From NCBI GenBank assembly GCA_965656535.1, contig CBFHKX010000003.1, positions 310,001 to 374,000 of the forward strand: a DNA stretch of 64,000 bases. Reading direction: 5' to 3'. The notes under the pieces were generated by a model. That model was not told the DNA's origin, ran no database searches, and worked only from the letters and a program-made list of their open reading frames with translations. Positions 25,831-34,684 of the stretch are shown in pieces. The stretch is from Lishizhenia sp965656535. GTDB lineage: Bacteria > Bacteroidota > Bacteroidia > Flavobacteriales_D > Crocinitomicaceae. Numbering within the stretch: the first letter of the stretch is position 1; each line of letters begins with the position of its first letter. The position numbers and the translations under genes are program-made.

Positions 25831-27105
25831 ATGTCAAAATTCGTCCACCTATTTGTTTTAGCGCTTAGCTGCGTCTTCTTTTGTTTTAACAACTCAGTAA
25901 CTGCACAAACACTTTACGCTTTAAAGAAAACGGTTAATGGGAGTATGACTATCCCATTTGACATTGTAAGTATAAACCCTTTTACAGGTTCTAGTACGAT
26001 ACTCCAAAGTACAGATGGATTGGTTGCTGTAGCAGCAGGAGCAACAGCCTTTGACCAACAGAACAGACGTTTTATTTCTTGGGGTTTCGATTCAAACAAT
26101 AATCAAAATTTATACGTATCTGACTTAGACAGCATAACAACAGACATCTTTAATATTCCAACTATACAACCTATAGAAATGGAATACGATTTGCAAACAC
26201 AGAAAGCATATGGGTTATGGTGGGATGGAACCGCCGAGCATTTTGGAGAAATTAACCTAGCCAACGGAAATGTTACATCTATTTCTACATTGCCCGGTGT
26301 ACAAGCAGTTGCTATTGGAAACTCTACATTTGATTCTAACACAGGCACCTATATATTTATTGGTGTAGATGCTTCAAATTATCGCTTATACAGTGTGAAA
26401 GCTTCTACGGGGACAATTGTTGCTTCTCCAATAATTTGGCAAAACGGAAATAGGTATTCAGCCTTAGAGTTTAACGTAAATAATGACAAGTTATATGGCT
26501 TATTTCAAAATGTTGATAGCTCAAACTATGACTCCAATAACTTTTTAAGTTATTACACAGAATTGCAGCTTGCTGAAATAAACCCAATTACAGGTTTGGC
26601 AACCGTTATAGACACAAATATTTCGGTAATTGAAGGGTATTTACCAGGATACGCAGTTGGAGGCTTGTGCTTTGACCAACAAACTGAAACATATATTGTA
26701 CGCGTGCAAAACGAAAATGGAACCTTCTTAAAACTTGTAGATGTTTCTGATGCGAGTATAATTGCTTCCACTCCCATTAGTAATACAGACTATTTTTATG
26801 AACTTCAAGTGGATAATTACTCTTTTGCCCGACCATTTTATAATTTAACTGCTAGTTCTTCAGAGTTAAACGAAAATATCGAAAGCTTAGAAATCTATCC
26901 GAATCCTGCTAGAAACTATCTCCATTTTAACAATCACTCAGAATTAAGCAACTTAAAATTAGTTAATCATTTTGGTCAAATTGTACTCAATATAGATTCT
27001 TTAGCTTCTGAAACGATTAACATTGAAACATTACCCAATGGATTTTATTTCTTGTCAGCTATGTACAATAATAAACCTGTTCGTAAAACTTTCGTTAAAT
27101 ACTAG
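25831..27105 (+). CDS. Secreted propeller-like protein with type IX sorting domain
   Basis: The protein has 424 residues. A signal peptide (1-25, SVTAQ) leads to repeated beta-strand blades (for example YALKKTVNGSMTIPFDIVSI, YGLWWDGTAEHFGEINLA) typical of a six- or seven-bladed propeller without recognised active site. The last 75 residues are a type A T9SS C-terminal domain (LEIYPNPARNYLHF ... GFYFLSAMYNNKPVRKTFVKY). So it is exported and probably attached to the cell surface. Its binding partner is unknown. Confidence 0.75.
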   Translation: MSKFVHLFVLALSCVFFCFNNSVTAQTLYALKKTVNGSMTIPFDIVSINPFTGSSTILQSTDGLVAVAAGATAFDQQNRRFISWGFDSNNNQNLYVSDLDSITTDIFNIPTIQPIEMEYDLQTQKAYGLWWDGTAEHFGEINLANGNVTSISTLPGVQAVAIGNSTFDSNTGTYIFIGVDASNYRLYSVKASTGTIVASPIIWQNGNRYSALEFNVNNDKLYGLFQNVDSSNYDSNNFLSYYTELQLAEINPITGLATVIDTNISVIEGYLPGYAVGGLCFDQQTETYIVRVQNENGTFLKLVDVSDASIIASTPISNTDYFYELQVDNYSFARPFYNLTASSSELNENIESLEIYPNPARNYLHFNNHSELSNLKLVNHFGQIVLNIDSLASETINIETLPNGFYFLSAMYNNKPVRKTFVKY

Positions 27106-27161
27106 AAATCTAAGAAAGAACAGCCATTTATTAACTTTTTGTATATTGAACGAAAAAAGAT

Positions 27162-28055
27162 ATGGTGGTTCTAAAGGTGCACAGCCTTACCAAAAAATAC
27201 GGCAACCTAACAGCACTTGATCATGTTTCATTTGAAGTGAGTAAAGGTCAGGTTTTAGGATTACTAGGTCCTAACGGTTCAGGAAAAACAACAACTCTTG
27301 GAATTTTATTGGGTGTGATTAAACAAAATGAAGGAGATTTTTCTTGGTTTGGTAATGGTTCTTTAGATGATAACCGTAAACGAATCGGTGCTTTATTAGA
27401 AACACCGAACTTCTTTCCGTATTTAAATGCAATTGATAATCTTAAAATAGTTGGTAAAATAAAAAACGTTGCAAATATTAAAAACAGAACTGAAGACGTT
27501 TTAAAAACAGTAGGCTTATTAGATAGAGCAAAAGACAAGTTTAGAACATATTCTTTAGGTATGAAACAGCGCCTTGCAATTGCATCAGCACTACTCTCAA
27601 ATCCAGATGTTTTAGTGTTAGATGAACCTACAAATGGATTAGACCCACAAGGTATTGCAGAAATTAGGGATCTTATCCAAGCGATTGCAAAAGAAGGTAA
27701 AACCATAATTATTGCAAGCCATATACTAGATGAAATTGAAAAAATTTGCTCGCATGTACTCATACTAAGAAATGGAAAACTTCTTTCTTCTAGTACAATG
27801 TCTGATATCTTAACTCAAGACACTATTCTTTCCTTAAAAGCTGATGATATTAATTTATTAAGAGAAACGCTCAATAATTCAGACGTTATTGAAATTGTAC
27901 TTGATGAAAACAACTTTATTTTGGTAAAAACTAGCTTAAAAAGTGCGCAAGTAAACCAATACCTCACAACAAAAGGAATCTACTTATCTGAATTAACAAT
28001 TAAGAAGAAAAGTTTAGAGTCGATTTTCCTAGAAACTTTAAGCCAAAACCTATGA
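27162..28055 (+). CDS. ABC transporter ATP-binding protein (ABC-2 type)
   Basis: The protein has 297 residues. Walker A GPNGSGKTT, Q-loop region, signature YSLGMKQR, Walker B VLVLDEPTNGLDP and the switch histidine in IASHIL are all present. The sequence belongs to the family that drives ABC-2 exporters (drug, lipid or GldA-like). The stop overlaps the start of the permease gene (28052) by 4 bases, so one dimeric transporter is coded here. The length, with a C-terminal extension of about 70 residues after the ATPase core, is normal. Substrate unknown. Confidence 0.9.
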   Translation: MVVLKVHSLTKKYGNLTALDHVSFEVSKGQVLGLLGPNGSGKTTTLGILLGVIKQNEGDFSWFGNGSLDDNRKRIGALLETPNFFPYLNAIDNLKIVGKIKNVANIKNRTEDVLKTVGLLDRAKDKFRTYSLGMKQRLAIASALLSNPDVLVLDEPTNGLDPQGIAEIRDLIQAIAKEGKTIIIASHILDEIEKICSHVLILRNGKLLSSSTMSDILTQDTILSLKADDINLLRETLNNSDVIEIVLDENNFILVKTSLKSAQVNQYLTTKGIYLSELTIKKKSLESIFLETLSQNL

Positions 28056-28837
28056 AAACATTAATCCAAATAGAATTTCTTAAACTTTGGAAATTAGGTA
28101 CATTCAGAATCATGATGCTAGTTTACGCGTTAGCGCTTCCTCTCATTATTATCGGATTAGGAAACTTACCTATTCCTCTGCCATTTATGCCCGACCTTAA
28201 ACAAGTTGCTTCTTTTCCTAATATTTGGGCGTATGGAGCGTATGGAGCAGGTTGGATGAATTTATTGGTAGCATTGGTAATTGTTATTATTACATCAAAC
28301 GAAATAAAGTACCGCACCCTAAAACAAAATGTAATTGATGGTTTGTCAAAACAACAAGTTATCTTCTCTAAGTTTTATTTAGTGTTAATATTATCTTCAA
28401 TTATCACAACTTATACCTTTCTTACCTGTCTTGTATTTGGTTTTATTTACTCTGATAATTACGCAATATTTGAAGGCATTTATCCCATCGGAATTTACTT
28501 TTTACAAACTATAGGGTATTTTAGTTTTGCCTTCTTTTTAACGATCTTACTGCGCTTGCCTGCGCTATCAATTATCCTCTTTATTTGTTCTTTTGCGCTA
28601 GAATCTATTTTAGGATTAATTGCAATTCCACAACATATTTACGCTTATTTCCCGTTAAATACACTTTCTAGTCTTACACCTTTTCCCTTATTTAGAGAAA
28701 TGATAGAACAAACGAGGAAGCACTCTGGAGAAATTATCTATGTTCTAGAACCAAATATGCGTGTAGTTATAGGCTTTATTTATATTTCAATATTTATAAC
28801 CGCCAGCTATTTTATTTTAAAAAGAAGAGACTTGTAA
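28052..28837 (+). CDS. ABC-2 type permease
   Basis: The protein has 261 residues with six predicted membrane segments (for example MLVYALALPLIIIGLG, LLVALVIVIITSNEI, FYLVLILSSIITTYTFLTC). The stretch TSNEIKYRTLKQNVIDGLSKQQ is the cytoplasmic loop typical of ABC-2 permeases. It is translationally coupled to the ATPase gene (ATGA overlap). The transporter is probably an exporter. The terminator at 28969-28996 follows after about 130 bases. Confidence 0.85.
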   Translation: MKTLIQIEFLKLWKLGTFRIMMLVYALALPLIIIGLGNLPIPLPFMPDLKQVASFPNIWAYGAYGAGWMNLLVALVIVIITSNEIKYRTLKQNVIDGLSKQQVIFSKFYLVLILSSIITTYTFLTCLVFGFIYSDNYAIFEGIYPIGIYFLQTIGYFSFAFFLTILLRLPALSIILFICSFALESILGLIAIPQHIYAYFPLNTLSSLTPFPLFREMIEQTRKHSGEIIYVLEPNMRVVIGFIYISIFITASYFILKRRDL

Positions 28838-28968
28838 ATAATATTAAATAGAATAGTTTTTTATTGATCTAAAATATTAATCAAACTACTTCATATATTA
28901 AAAAAACTAAATTTTCTGTTAAATCAGTTTAGATTGACGAATTAAAGAAAAAAAATAAGAATAAAAAA

Positions 28969-28996
28969 AGCCCAACAAATATGTTGAGCTTTTTTT
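28969..28996. terminator. Bidirectional hairpin terminator between the ABC permease and efflux adaptor
   Basis: AGCCCAACA and TGTTGAGCT pair around AATA with one C/A mismatch; A-run before and T-run after serve both strands, fitting the two convergent genes. The bases after it, GTGACCC, resemble those after the terminator at 36941-36974. Confidence 0.7.
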
Positions 28997-29111
28997 GTGA
29001 CCCAAAACGGTAAGAAATCAAACCAAATTTTGAAGCATGTTATTTATAGTCGGGAGATGATTGGAAAGTAAGTTATAAATATTAAGAATTTGATTATTAA
29101 ATTCTCCAAAA

Positions 29112-30251
29112 CTATTCTTGTATCAAATTGAACGCCCCCTTGGTAAGTATTTGGTCGTCAGGTTTAAATGTGTCAGCATTGAGTATTTCTATGAAATTTT
29201 CATTAGTTTGTCCTACCTGCACCCTAACTCTTTCAAACATCATTTCATCTTTCATACCTTTGTTTTTAATTAAAATAAAAGATTGATCTTCAATGGGTAC
29301 CACAGCATTTAATGGAAGTGCAAGAGTTGAATCACTTGAAGCATATATCTCTGCTTCAACAAACATACCCGGAGTAAGAGAAAGCGCTTCTTCTTCATTA
29401 TCAAAGTGACAATGTACTTTTATCGTACGTTTTTCTGGATCTATTGCTTTATTTATTAAATATACTGCTGCTTTATATTTCTTATCAGAATTTTGAATTC
29501 TAAATGATACTTCCTGCTCTACTGATACCTTGGTTAAATCTTGCTCAAAAATGTTTAATTCAATGTGCATGTGATCTGTATTCATTACAGTAACAGCAAT
29601 ATCTGATGGGTTTAGAAACATTCCTTTTGTTGCTAAAACAGAAGTTACATACCCTGAAATTGGTGATTTAACAGAAATAGTTGACCGCAAATTAAGTTCG
29701 GTTACATTATTCGGATTAATATTCATTAATTGAAGTTTCTTTTTTAGAGACTCGTATTGTGCCAGGGTCATTTTATAATCAGATTCTGCTTTAAGAAATG
29801 TTTTTTGAGAACTAACTTTATCTTCAGCTAAACTTTTTTGTCTTTCATAATCCGACTTTAAATAACTGAGTTGACTTTTTGATTCTAGAAAATCTTGCTG
29901 AACTTGAATGTATTCAGGATTTTCTAAGGTAAAAAGTGTTTGTCCCTTAGAAATTTTTTGCCCTTGTAACAAGGATATATTTTTAACATACCCACCAAAG
30001 TAAGCACTTACAGTAGCCTTATTCTCTGGAGGAACATCTAGCATACCATTTACCTTCACTACTTTATGAAAAGGCTGAGTAGAAAAAGAACCTAATTCCA
30101 TTTTGCCTAAATTAAACTGACTGCTTGTTACCGTCACTGTAGTTGAATTTTCTTCTGATATGGGTTCTAGGTTTACAGCAGCTTCGTTATCGCTGCATGA
30201 CATGATGAAAGGCAAAGCTAAAACCGGGATTATATATTTAATTGTTTTCAT
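29112..30251 (-). CDS. RND efflux periplasmic adaptor lipoprotein (CusB/CzcB-like)
   Basis: The protein has 379 residues. A lipoprotein signal ends at LPFIMSC (Cys19). The order is barrel-sandwich hybrid halves (VSAYFGGYVKNISLLQGQKI at about 80; VKSPISGYVTSVLA), a coiled-coil hairpin (about 115-165), then the beta-barrel and membrane-proximal domains (LPLNAVVPIED). It bridges the RND pump and the TolC-like outlet. It is 22 bases downstream of the fused pump gene on the same strand and forms an operon with it. Divalent copper, cobalt, zinc or cadmium is the likely cargo class. No histidine- or methionine-rich N-terminus is seen to decide which. Confidence 0.88.
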   Translation of the reverse strand: MKTIKYIIPVLALPFIMSCSDNEAAVNLEPISEENSTTVTVTSSQFNLGKMELGSFSTQPFHKVVKVNGMLDVPPENKATVSAYFGGYVKNISLLQGQKISKGQTLFTLENPEYIQVQQDFLESKSQLSYLKSDYERQKSLAEDKVSSQKTFLKAESDYKMTLAQYESLKKKLQLMNINPNNVTELNLRSTISVKSPISGYVTSVLATKGMFLNPSDIAVTVMNTDHMHIELNIFEQDLTKVSVEQEVSFRIQNSDKKYKAAVYLINKAIDPEKRTIKVHCHFDNEEEALSLTPGMFVEAEIYASSDSTLALPLNAVVPIEDQSFILIKNKGMKDEMMFERVRVQVGQTNENFIEILNADTFKPDDQILTKGAFNLIQE

Positions 30252-30273
30252 TTCTATAAGAGATTATTCTATA

Positions 30274-33200
30274 TTAATTAAGGATATGATTTGCTTCAAT
30301 TACAGTTAAGTTATAAAAGAAGTTGTTTTGTAAATGATTGATCTTTATTGTATTTGCATGTTCTAACAAGGTTGTATATTGCAAGTAATCAATTTCTCCT
30401 GACTGGTAAGATTTGTTGGCATTTAGTAATGTTTCAGAAAATAAGTTTTCACCAAAATCGAGGTAATAATCTATTCCACTTTTGTATATTTCTAATTCAT
30501 TATTTAATATTTCATAATTAGATTGGAGTAGTGTGAAGTAATTATCAAACTCATTTTGTTTAATCAAAACATCTGCCTTAGACGCTTGTATTTTTGCTTT
30601 GTCTGCCCCATAAAAAAGAGGTATAGCAATTCCTGCTTGAATCCCATAGAATCTATTTGGCGAATCACCCTTATTATTTCCTTGAAAAACGCCTAATTGC
30701 AAATCTGGTAATACGCTTTTTTTATGCATAGCCAGTTGTTTTTCACCTAATATAACAGACTGATTTAAGTATTGAAGCAGTGGATTGTTTGCTGTATCTA
30801 ATGGCAAAAGATTAATGGTCAAACTTTCGCTTTCAGATATCGTAAATAAAGAGTCAGATTGAATCCACTTGTTTAGCTGCCTTATAGATTTTTCAAAATT
30901 CAACCTACTCTGTTTCAAGGTTACTCCAATTTCTTTAGACTTAGATTGAGCCAATAATAATTCTAAGTTATTTGTCTCACCAGCATCAAATCTTTTTTGA
31001 GCAGCATTTGCAAACCTCGTAAAAATACTATCCATATATGTGTAATTAAGCATCATATCATTCCAGTGTAATGCAGTATAGTACGCTTTTGACATTTCCT
31101 TTTTTAGATACTCTTCATCTATTTTATATTTAGATTTAGCTAATTGAGTTTGCTGCTCTAACACTCTTTTCTGGGATGAATAAAAAGTTGGAAATTGAAT
31201 GGTTTGATTGATTCCAAAAACATTTAATGGAGAGTTATTAGGAGCAATATTATTCTGATCAAAACTGTAGTAAATATCTGTTTTATCAATAGCATAGGCC
31301 GTTCCTTCTAACTGTTTGTTCATTTCAATTTGATTCTTTGAAGATGCTAACCCTTTATTATTTTTAATTGCCATAGAAATTGCATCTTCAAGAGTAACTT
31401 CAATCTTTTGAGCATGTACTAATGAACCTATACTTAGAAATAGTACAATGGCTGTTACTTTTGATAAATTAACTTTTTCCATCTTCACTTTCTTGTTAAA
31501 CATGGCGTATAATACAGGTAATACTACTAGTGTAAGTAATGTAGCCGTTATAAGACCTCCGATAACAACAGTAGCAAGCGGTCTCTGAACTTCTGCTCCT
31601 GCATTTGTAGAGATTGCCATTGGTAAAAACCCTAAAGCAGCAGCAGCAGCAGTCAATAATACGGGTCTCAAACGTAATTGTGTTCCTTTAATAATTATTT
31701 TATTGATGTTGGTCATACCTTCATGTTTAAGTTCTTTAAATTGTTCTATTAAAACGATTCCGTTTAGTACTGCAATTCCAAAAAGTGCAATAAAACCTAC
31801 ACCTGCAGAAATACTAAAAGGTAGGTCTCTTATATAAAGAAACAATACTCCTCCAACAGCCGAAAGTGGAATTGCGCTATAAATCATTAATGCTTCTTTA
31901 ATGGAATTAAAGGCAAAATAGAGTAAAAAGAAGATTAGAATTAATGCAATTGGAACTGCAACCATTAATCTATTCGTAGCAGATCTTAAGTTTTCAAATT
32001 GCCCTCCATACTCTACTGTATATCCTTTTGGGATTGTGATTTCATTTTCGATTATGGCTTGTACATCCTTCACAACCGATTCTAAATCTCTGTTTCGTAC
32101 ATTAATACCAATAACAATTCGTCTCTTGGTATCGTCTCTAGAAATTTTAGCGGGACCTTTAGTATAGCTAATTTTTGCAAACTCAGAAAAGGGAAACGTA
32201 TTACCATTTGGTAATCGAATAGAGGTTGTTTCTATGTTAGAAATATCTTTTCTGTCTTTCTTATCGTACCTTACTACTAGATCGAATTGTTTTTCTCCTT
32301 CGAAAATAGTTCCTGAAGCTTTACCGGCAAACCCCATGGTCAAAGCATTATTCAGGTCTGCAATATTTACTCCATACTTCGCGATTTTATTTCTATCATA
32401 TTCTACCGTCATCTGCGGTAATCCTGCAACTTTTTCTACTGAAATATCTGAAGCTCCTTCTACATTCTGAATCGCCTTTTCTATTTTAGAAGCAGTTTGA
32501 TATAGCAAATCTAAATCTTCTCCAAAAATTTTAATCGCCAAATCAGCTCTAACACCAGTAATTAACTCATTAAATCTCATTTCTATTGGCTGAGTGAATT
32601 CATAATCGATACCAGCTATATCCGTTAGGGCTTCTTTAAACTTATCCGTTAATTCATCTTTTGAATGTGCTCTAACCCATTGGCTTTTTGGTTTCAATTT
32701 AACAATCACATCACTTTCTTCCATAGACATTGGATCGGTTGGAACTTCTGCTGCTCCAATTCTTGAAACTACTTGTTCTACTTCAGGGAAAGTCATTAAA
32801 ATCTTTTCAATTTGAGAGGTTGTTTCAATTGTCTTAGTGAGTGAAGTTCCTGTTTTTAGTACAGGTTGAATAACCAAATCTCCTTCATCTAAAGTGGGAA
32901 CAAACTCCCCTCCCATTTTTCCGAAAAGAATAAAAACCATGACTAATAAAAGTCCTGCGGCACTCAATACAATCGCTTTTTTTCTTAGCGCCCATAAGAT
33001 AAACGGCTGATAAATTTTCCCTAAAAAACTTACTAATCTTGAAGAAATATTCTTTTTATCAGGATTTGAAGGCTTTAAAAATAAGGAAGCCATTACCGGA
33101 ACATACGTTAAACACAATAAGATAGCCCCAATAAGTGCAAAACAAAAAACCAGTGCCATTGGTCTAAACATTTTTCCTTCTACACTAACTAGTGAGAGTA

Positions 33201-34599
33201 TTGGTATGAATACGATTATGATAATAATTTGACCAAATATTGCTGATCGCATCATTTTTGAAGTCCCTAAAAAAGTGACTTTATCAATAAAAGCTCGTTT
33301 CTCATCTTTGGGTAATTTAATTAGTGTTAATCGTTCAGACGTTATTTTAAAGGCGATAAACTCAACAATAATTACTGCTCCATCTATAATAATACCAAAA
33401 TCAATCGCACCTAAACTCATCAAATTGGCATCTACTCCAAAAATGTACATCAAGGTAAGAGCGAAAGCCAAGCATAGAGGTATTACAGATGCTACTACCA
33501 AACCAGAACGAAGGTTACCGAGGAGCAAAACAACCACAAATATTACAATTAAACAGCCAAGTATTAAGTTTTCACTAACTGTAAAAGTTGTTTTTGCAAT
33601 CAATTCACTTCTCTCTAAAAATGCGTTTATTCTAATTCCCTCAGGAAGTGTGTTCTGCATTCCTTCCACTCTTAATTTTACCGCATCAATCACTTTTTTA
33701 GAATCTGCACCTTTAAGCATCATAACTTGTCCAAGTACTTTTTCCCCCTCACCATTTCCCGTAATTGCTCCAAAACGGTTCGCTGCTCCAAAACCAACTT
33801 TTGCAAGATTCTTAATGAATATTGGTTGATTATCTCGAGAGGTAACAACTATGTTTTCAATATCTTCAATAGAACTTGCTAACCCCTCTCCTCTGATAAA
33901 ATAACTTTCATTTCCTTTTTCAATATATCCTCCACCCGCAACACTATTGTTCATTTCTAGCGCCTCAAACACCTCAGAAATTGAAATATTCATAGCTCTC
34001 AAACGATTAGGATCAACGGCAACTTCGTATTGTTTTAAATATCCACCCCAAGTATTTACTTCAACGACACCAGGTATTCCTGACAACTGTCTTTTTACCA
34101 CCCAGTCTTGGATTGTTCTTAAATCAGTGATTGAATACTGATCTTTATATTTTGGATCAACATCTAACACGTATTGGTAAATTTCTCCTAATCCAGTAGT
34201 TACTGGCCCCATGAAAGGAGTGCCAAACCCTTTCGGTATTTTTTCTTCAGCACTTTTTATTTTTTCGGCAATTAATTGTCTTGGTAAATAAGTTCCAATT
34301 TCATCATCAAAAACAATCGTAACAACCGATAATCCGAATTTAGAAACAGAACGAATTTCTTTCACATTAGGCAAATTTGCCATCTCAAGCTCTACAGGAT
34401 AAGTCAAGAATTTTTCTACATCTTGCGTAGCTAAATTACGTGAAGTAGTGATTACTTGAACTTGGTTGTTTGTAATATCGGGAACTGCTCCGATTGGTAT
34501 ATTCATTAAAGAATACACGCCCGCTCCAATAATAATAATAGTGAAAAGTAAAACAACTAATTTGTTGTGAATACTAAAATTGATTATTTTCTCAAACAT
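30274..34599 (-). CDS. Heavy-metal RND efflux pump fused to a TolC-like outer-membrane factor
   Basis: The protein has 1441 residues. Residues about 1-1035 are a complete HME-RND pump: first membrane segment VVLLFTIIIIGAGVYSL, periplasmic domains, and the TM4 proton-relay motif GAIDFGIIIDGAVIIVEF with its two aspartates. After about residue 1040 a second export-like stretch (TAIVLFLSIGSLVHAQ) begins a TolC-type domain (about 1060-1441) with coiled helices. The fusion joins inner pump and outer channel in one chain, a form seen in Bacteroidota. The internal signal-like segment implies cleavage or a membrane-threaded linker, which is not resolved. The gene follows its two-component system. Confidence 0.9.
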   Translation of the reverse strand: MFEKIINFSIHNKLVVLLFTIIIIGAGVYSLMNIPIGAVPDITNNQVQVITTSRNLATQDVEKFLTYPVELEMANLPNVKEIRSVSKFGLSVVTIVFDDEIGTYLPRQLIAEKIKSAEEKIPKGFGTPFMGPVTTGLGEIYQYVLDVDPKYKDQYSITDLRTIQDWVVKRQLSGIPGVVEVNTWGGYLKQYEVAVDPNRLRAMNISISEVFEALEMNNSVAGGGYIEKGNESYFIRGEGLASSIEDIENIVVTSRDNQPIFIKNLAKVGFGAANRFGAITGNGEGEKVLGQVMMLKGADSKKVIDAVKLRVEGMQNTLPEGIRINAFLERSELIAKTTFTVSENLILGCLIVIFVVVLLLGNLRSGLVVASVIPLCLAFALTLMYIFGVDANLMSLGAIDFGIIIDGAVIIVEFIAFKITSERLTLIKLPKDEKRAFIDKVTFLGTSKMMRSAIFGQIIIIIVFIPILSLVSVEGKMFRPMALVFCFALIGAILLCLTYVPVMASLFLKPSNPDKKNISSRLVSFLGKIYQPFILWALRKKAIVLSAAGLLLVMVFILFGKMGGEFVPTLDEGDLVIQPVLKTGTSLTKTIETTSQIEKILMTFPEVEQVVSRIGAAEVPTDPMSMEESDVIVKLKPKSQWVRAHSKDELTDKFKEALTDIAGIDYEFTQPIEMRFNELITGVRADLAIKIFGEDLDLLYQTASKIEKAIQNVEGASDISVEKVAGLPQMTVEYDRNKIAKYGVNIADLNNALTMGFAGKASGTIFEGEKQFDLVVRYDKKDRKDISNIETTSIRLPNGNTFPFSEFAKISYTKGPAKISRDDTKRRIVIGINVRNRDLESVVKDVQAIIENEITIPKGYTVEYGGQFENLRSATNRLMVAVPIALILIFFLLYFAFNSIKEALMIYSAIPLSAVGGVLFLYIRDLPFSISAGVGFIALFGIAVLNGIVLIEQFKELKHEGMTNINKIIIKGTQLRLRPVLLTAAAAALGFLPMAISTNAGAEVQRPLATVVIGGLITATLLTLVVLPVLYAMFNKKVKMEKVNLSKVTAIVLFLSIGSLVHAQKIEVTLEDAISMAIKNNKGLASSKNQIEMNKQLEGTAYAIDKTDIYYSFDQNNIAPNNSPLNVFGINQTIQFPTFYSSQKRVLEQQTQLAKSKYKIDEEYLKKEMSKAYYTALHWNDMMLNYTYMDSIFTRFANAAQKRFDAGETNNLELLLAQSKSKEIGVTLKQSRLNFEKSIRQLNKWIQSDSLFTISESESLTINLLPLDTANNPLLQYLNQSVILGEKQLAMHKKSVLPDLQLGVFQGNNKGDSPNRFYGIQAGIAIPLFYGADKAKIQASKADVLIKQNEFDNYFTLLQSNYEILNNELEIYKSGIDYYLDFGENLFSETLLNANKSYQSGEIDYLQYTTLLEHANTIKINHLQNNFFYNLTVIEANHILN

Positions 34600-34625
34600 T
34601 TAATTATCGCTTTTAAGTCAATAAT

Positions 34626-34633
34626 CAAAATTA
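34626..34633 (-). promoter_or_regulatory. -7 box of the RND pump operon (TAATTTTG)
   Basis: Exact TAnnTTTG on the minus strand, 26 bases before the ATG of the pump gene, with the CTTAAG repeat about 32 bases upstream. No TTTG at -33, consistent with activation by a regulator. Confidence 0.5.
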
Positions 34634-34665
34634 AGATGATAAAAATTGAATTGAGTAAAAACTCC

Positions 34666-34682
34666 CTTAAGATTATCTTAAG
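34666..34682. promoter_or_regulatory. Candidate OmpR-type operator, CTTAAG-N5-CTTAAG, pump promoter
   Basis: Two CTTAAG hexamers with an 11-bp period, the spacing of direct repeats bound by OmpR-family regulators. The 17-mer is also an inverted repeat. A near copy lies before the regulator gene at 36771-36787. It lies between the kinase stop and the pump start. Confidence 0.65.
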
Positions 34683-34684
34683 AT

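Noticed and set aside
33275..33829. 184-codon plus-strand frame opposite the RND pump
   Set aside because: Antisense shadow of a well-conserved pump gene; no leader, no recognisable domain.
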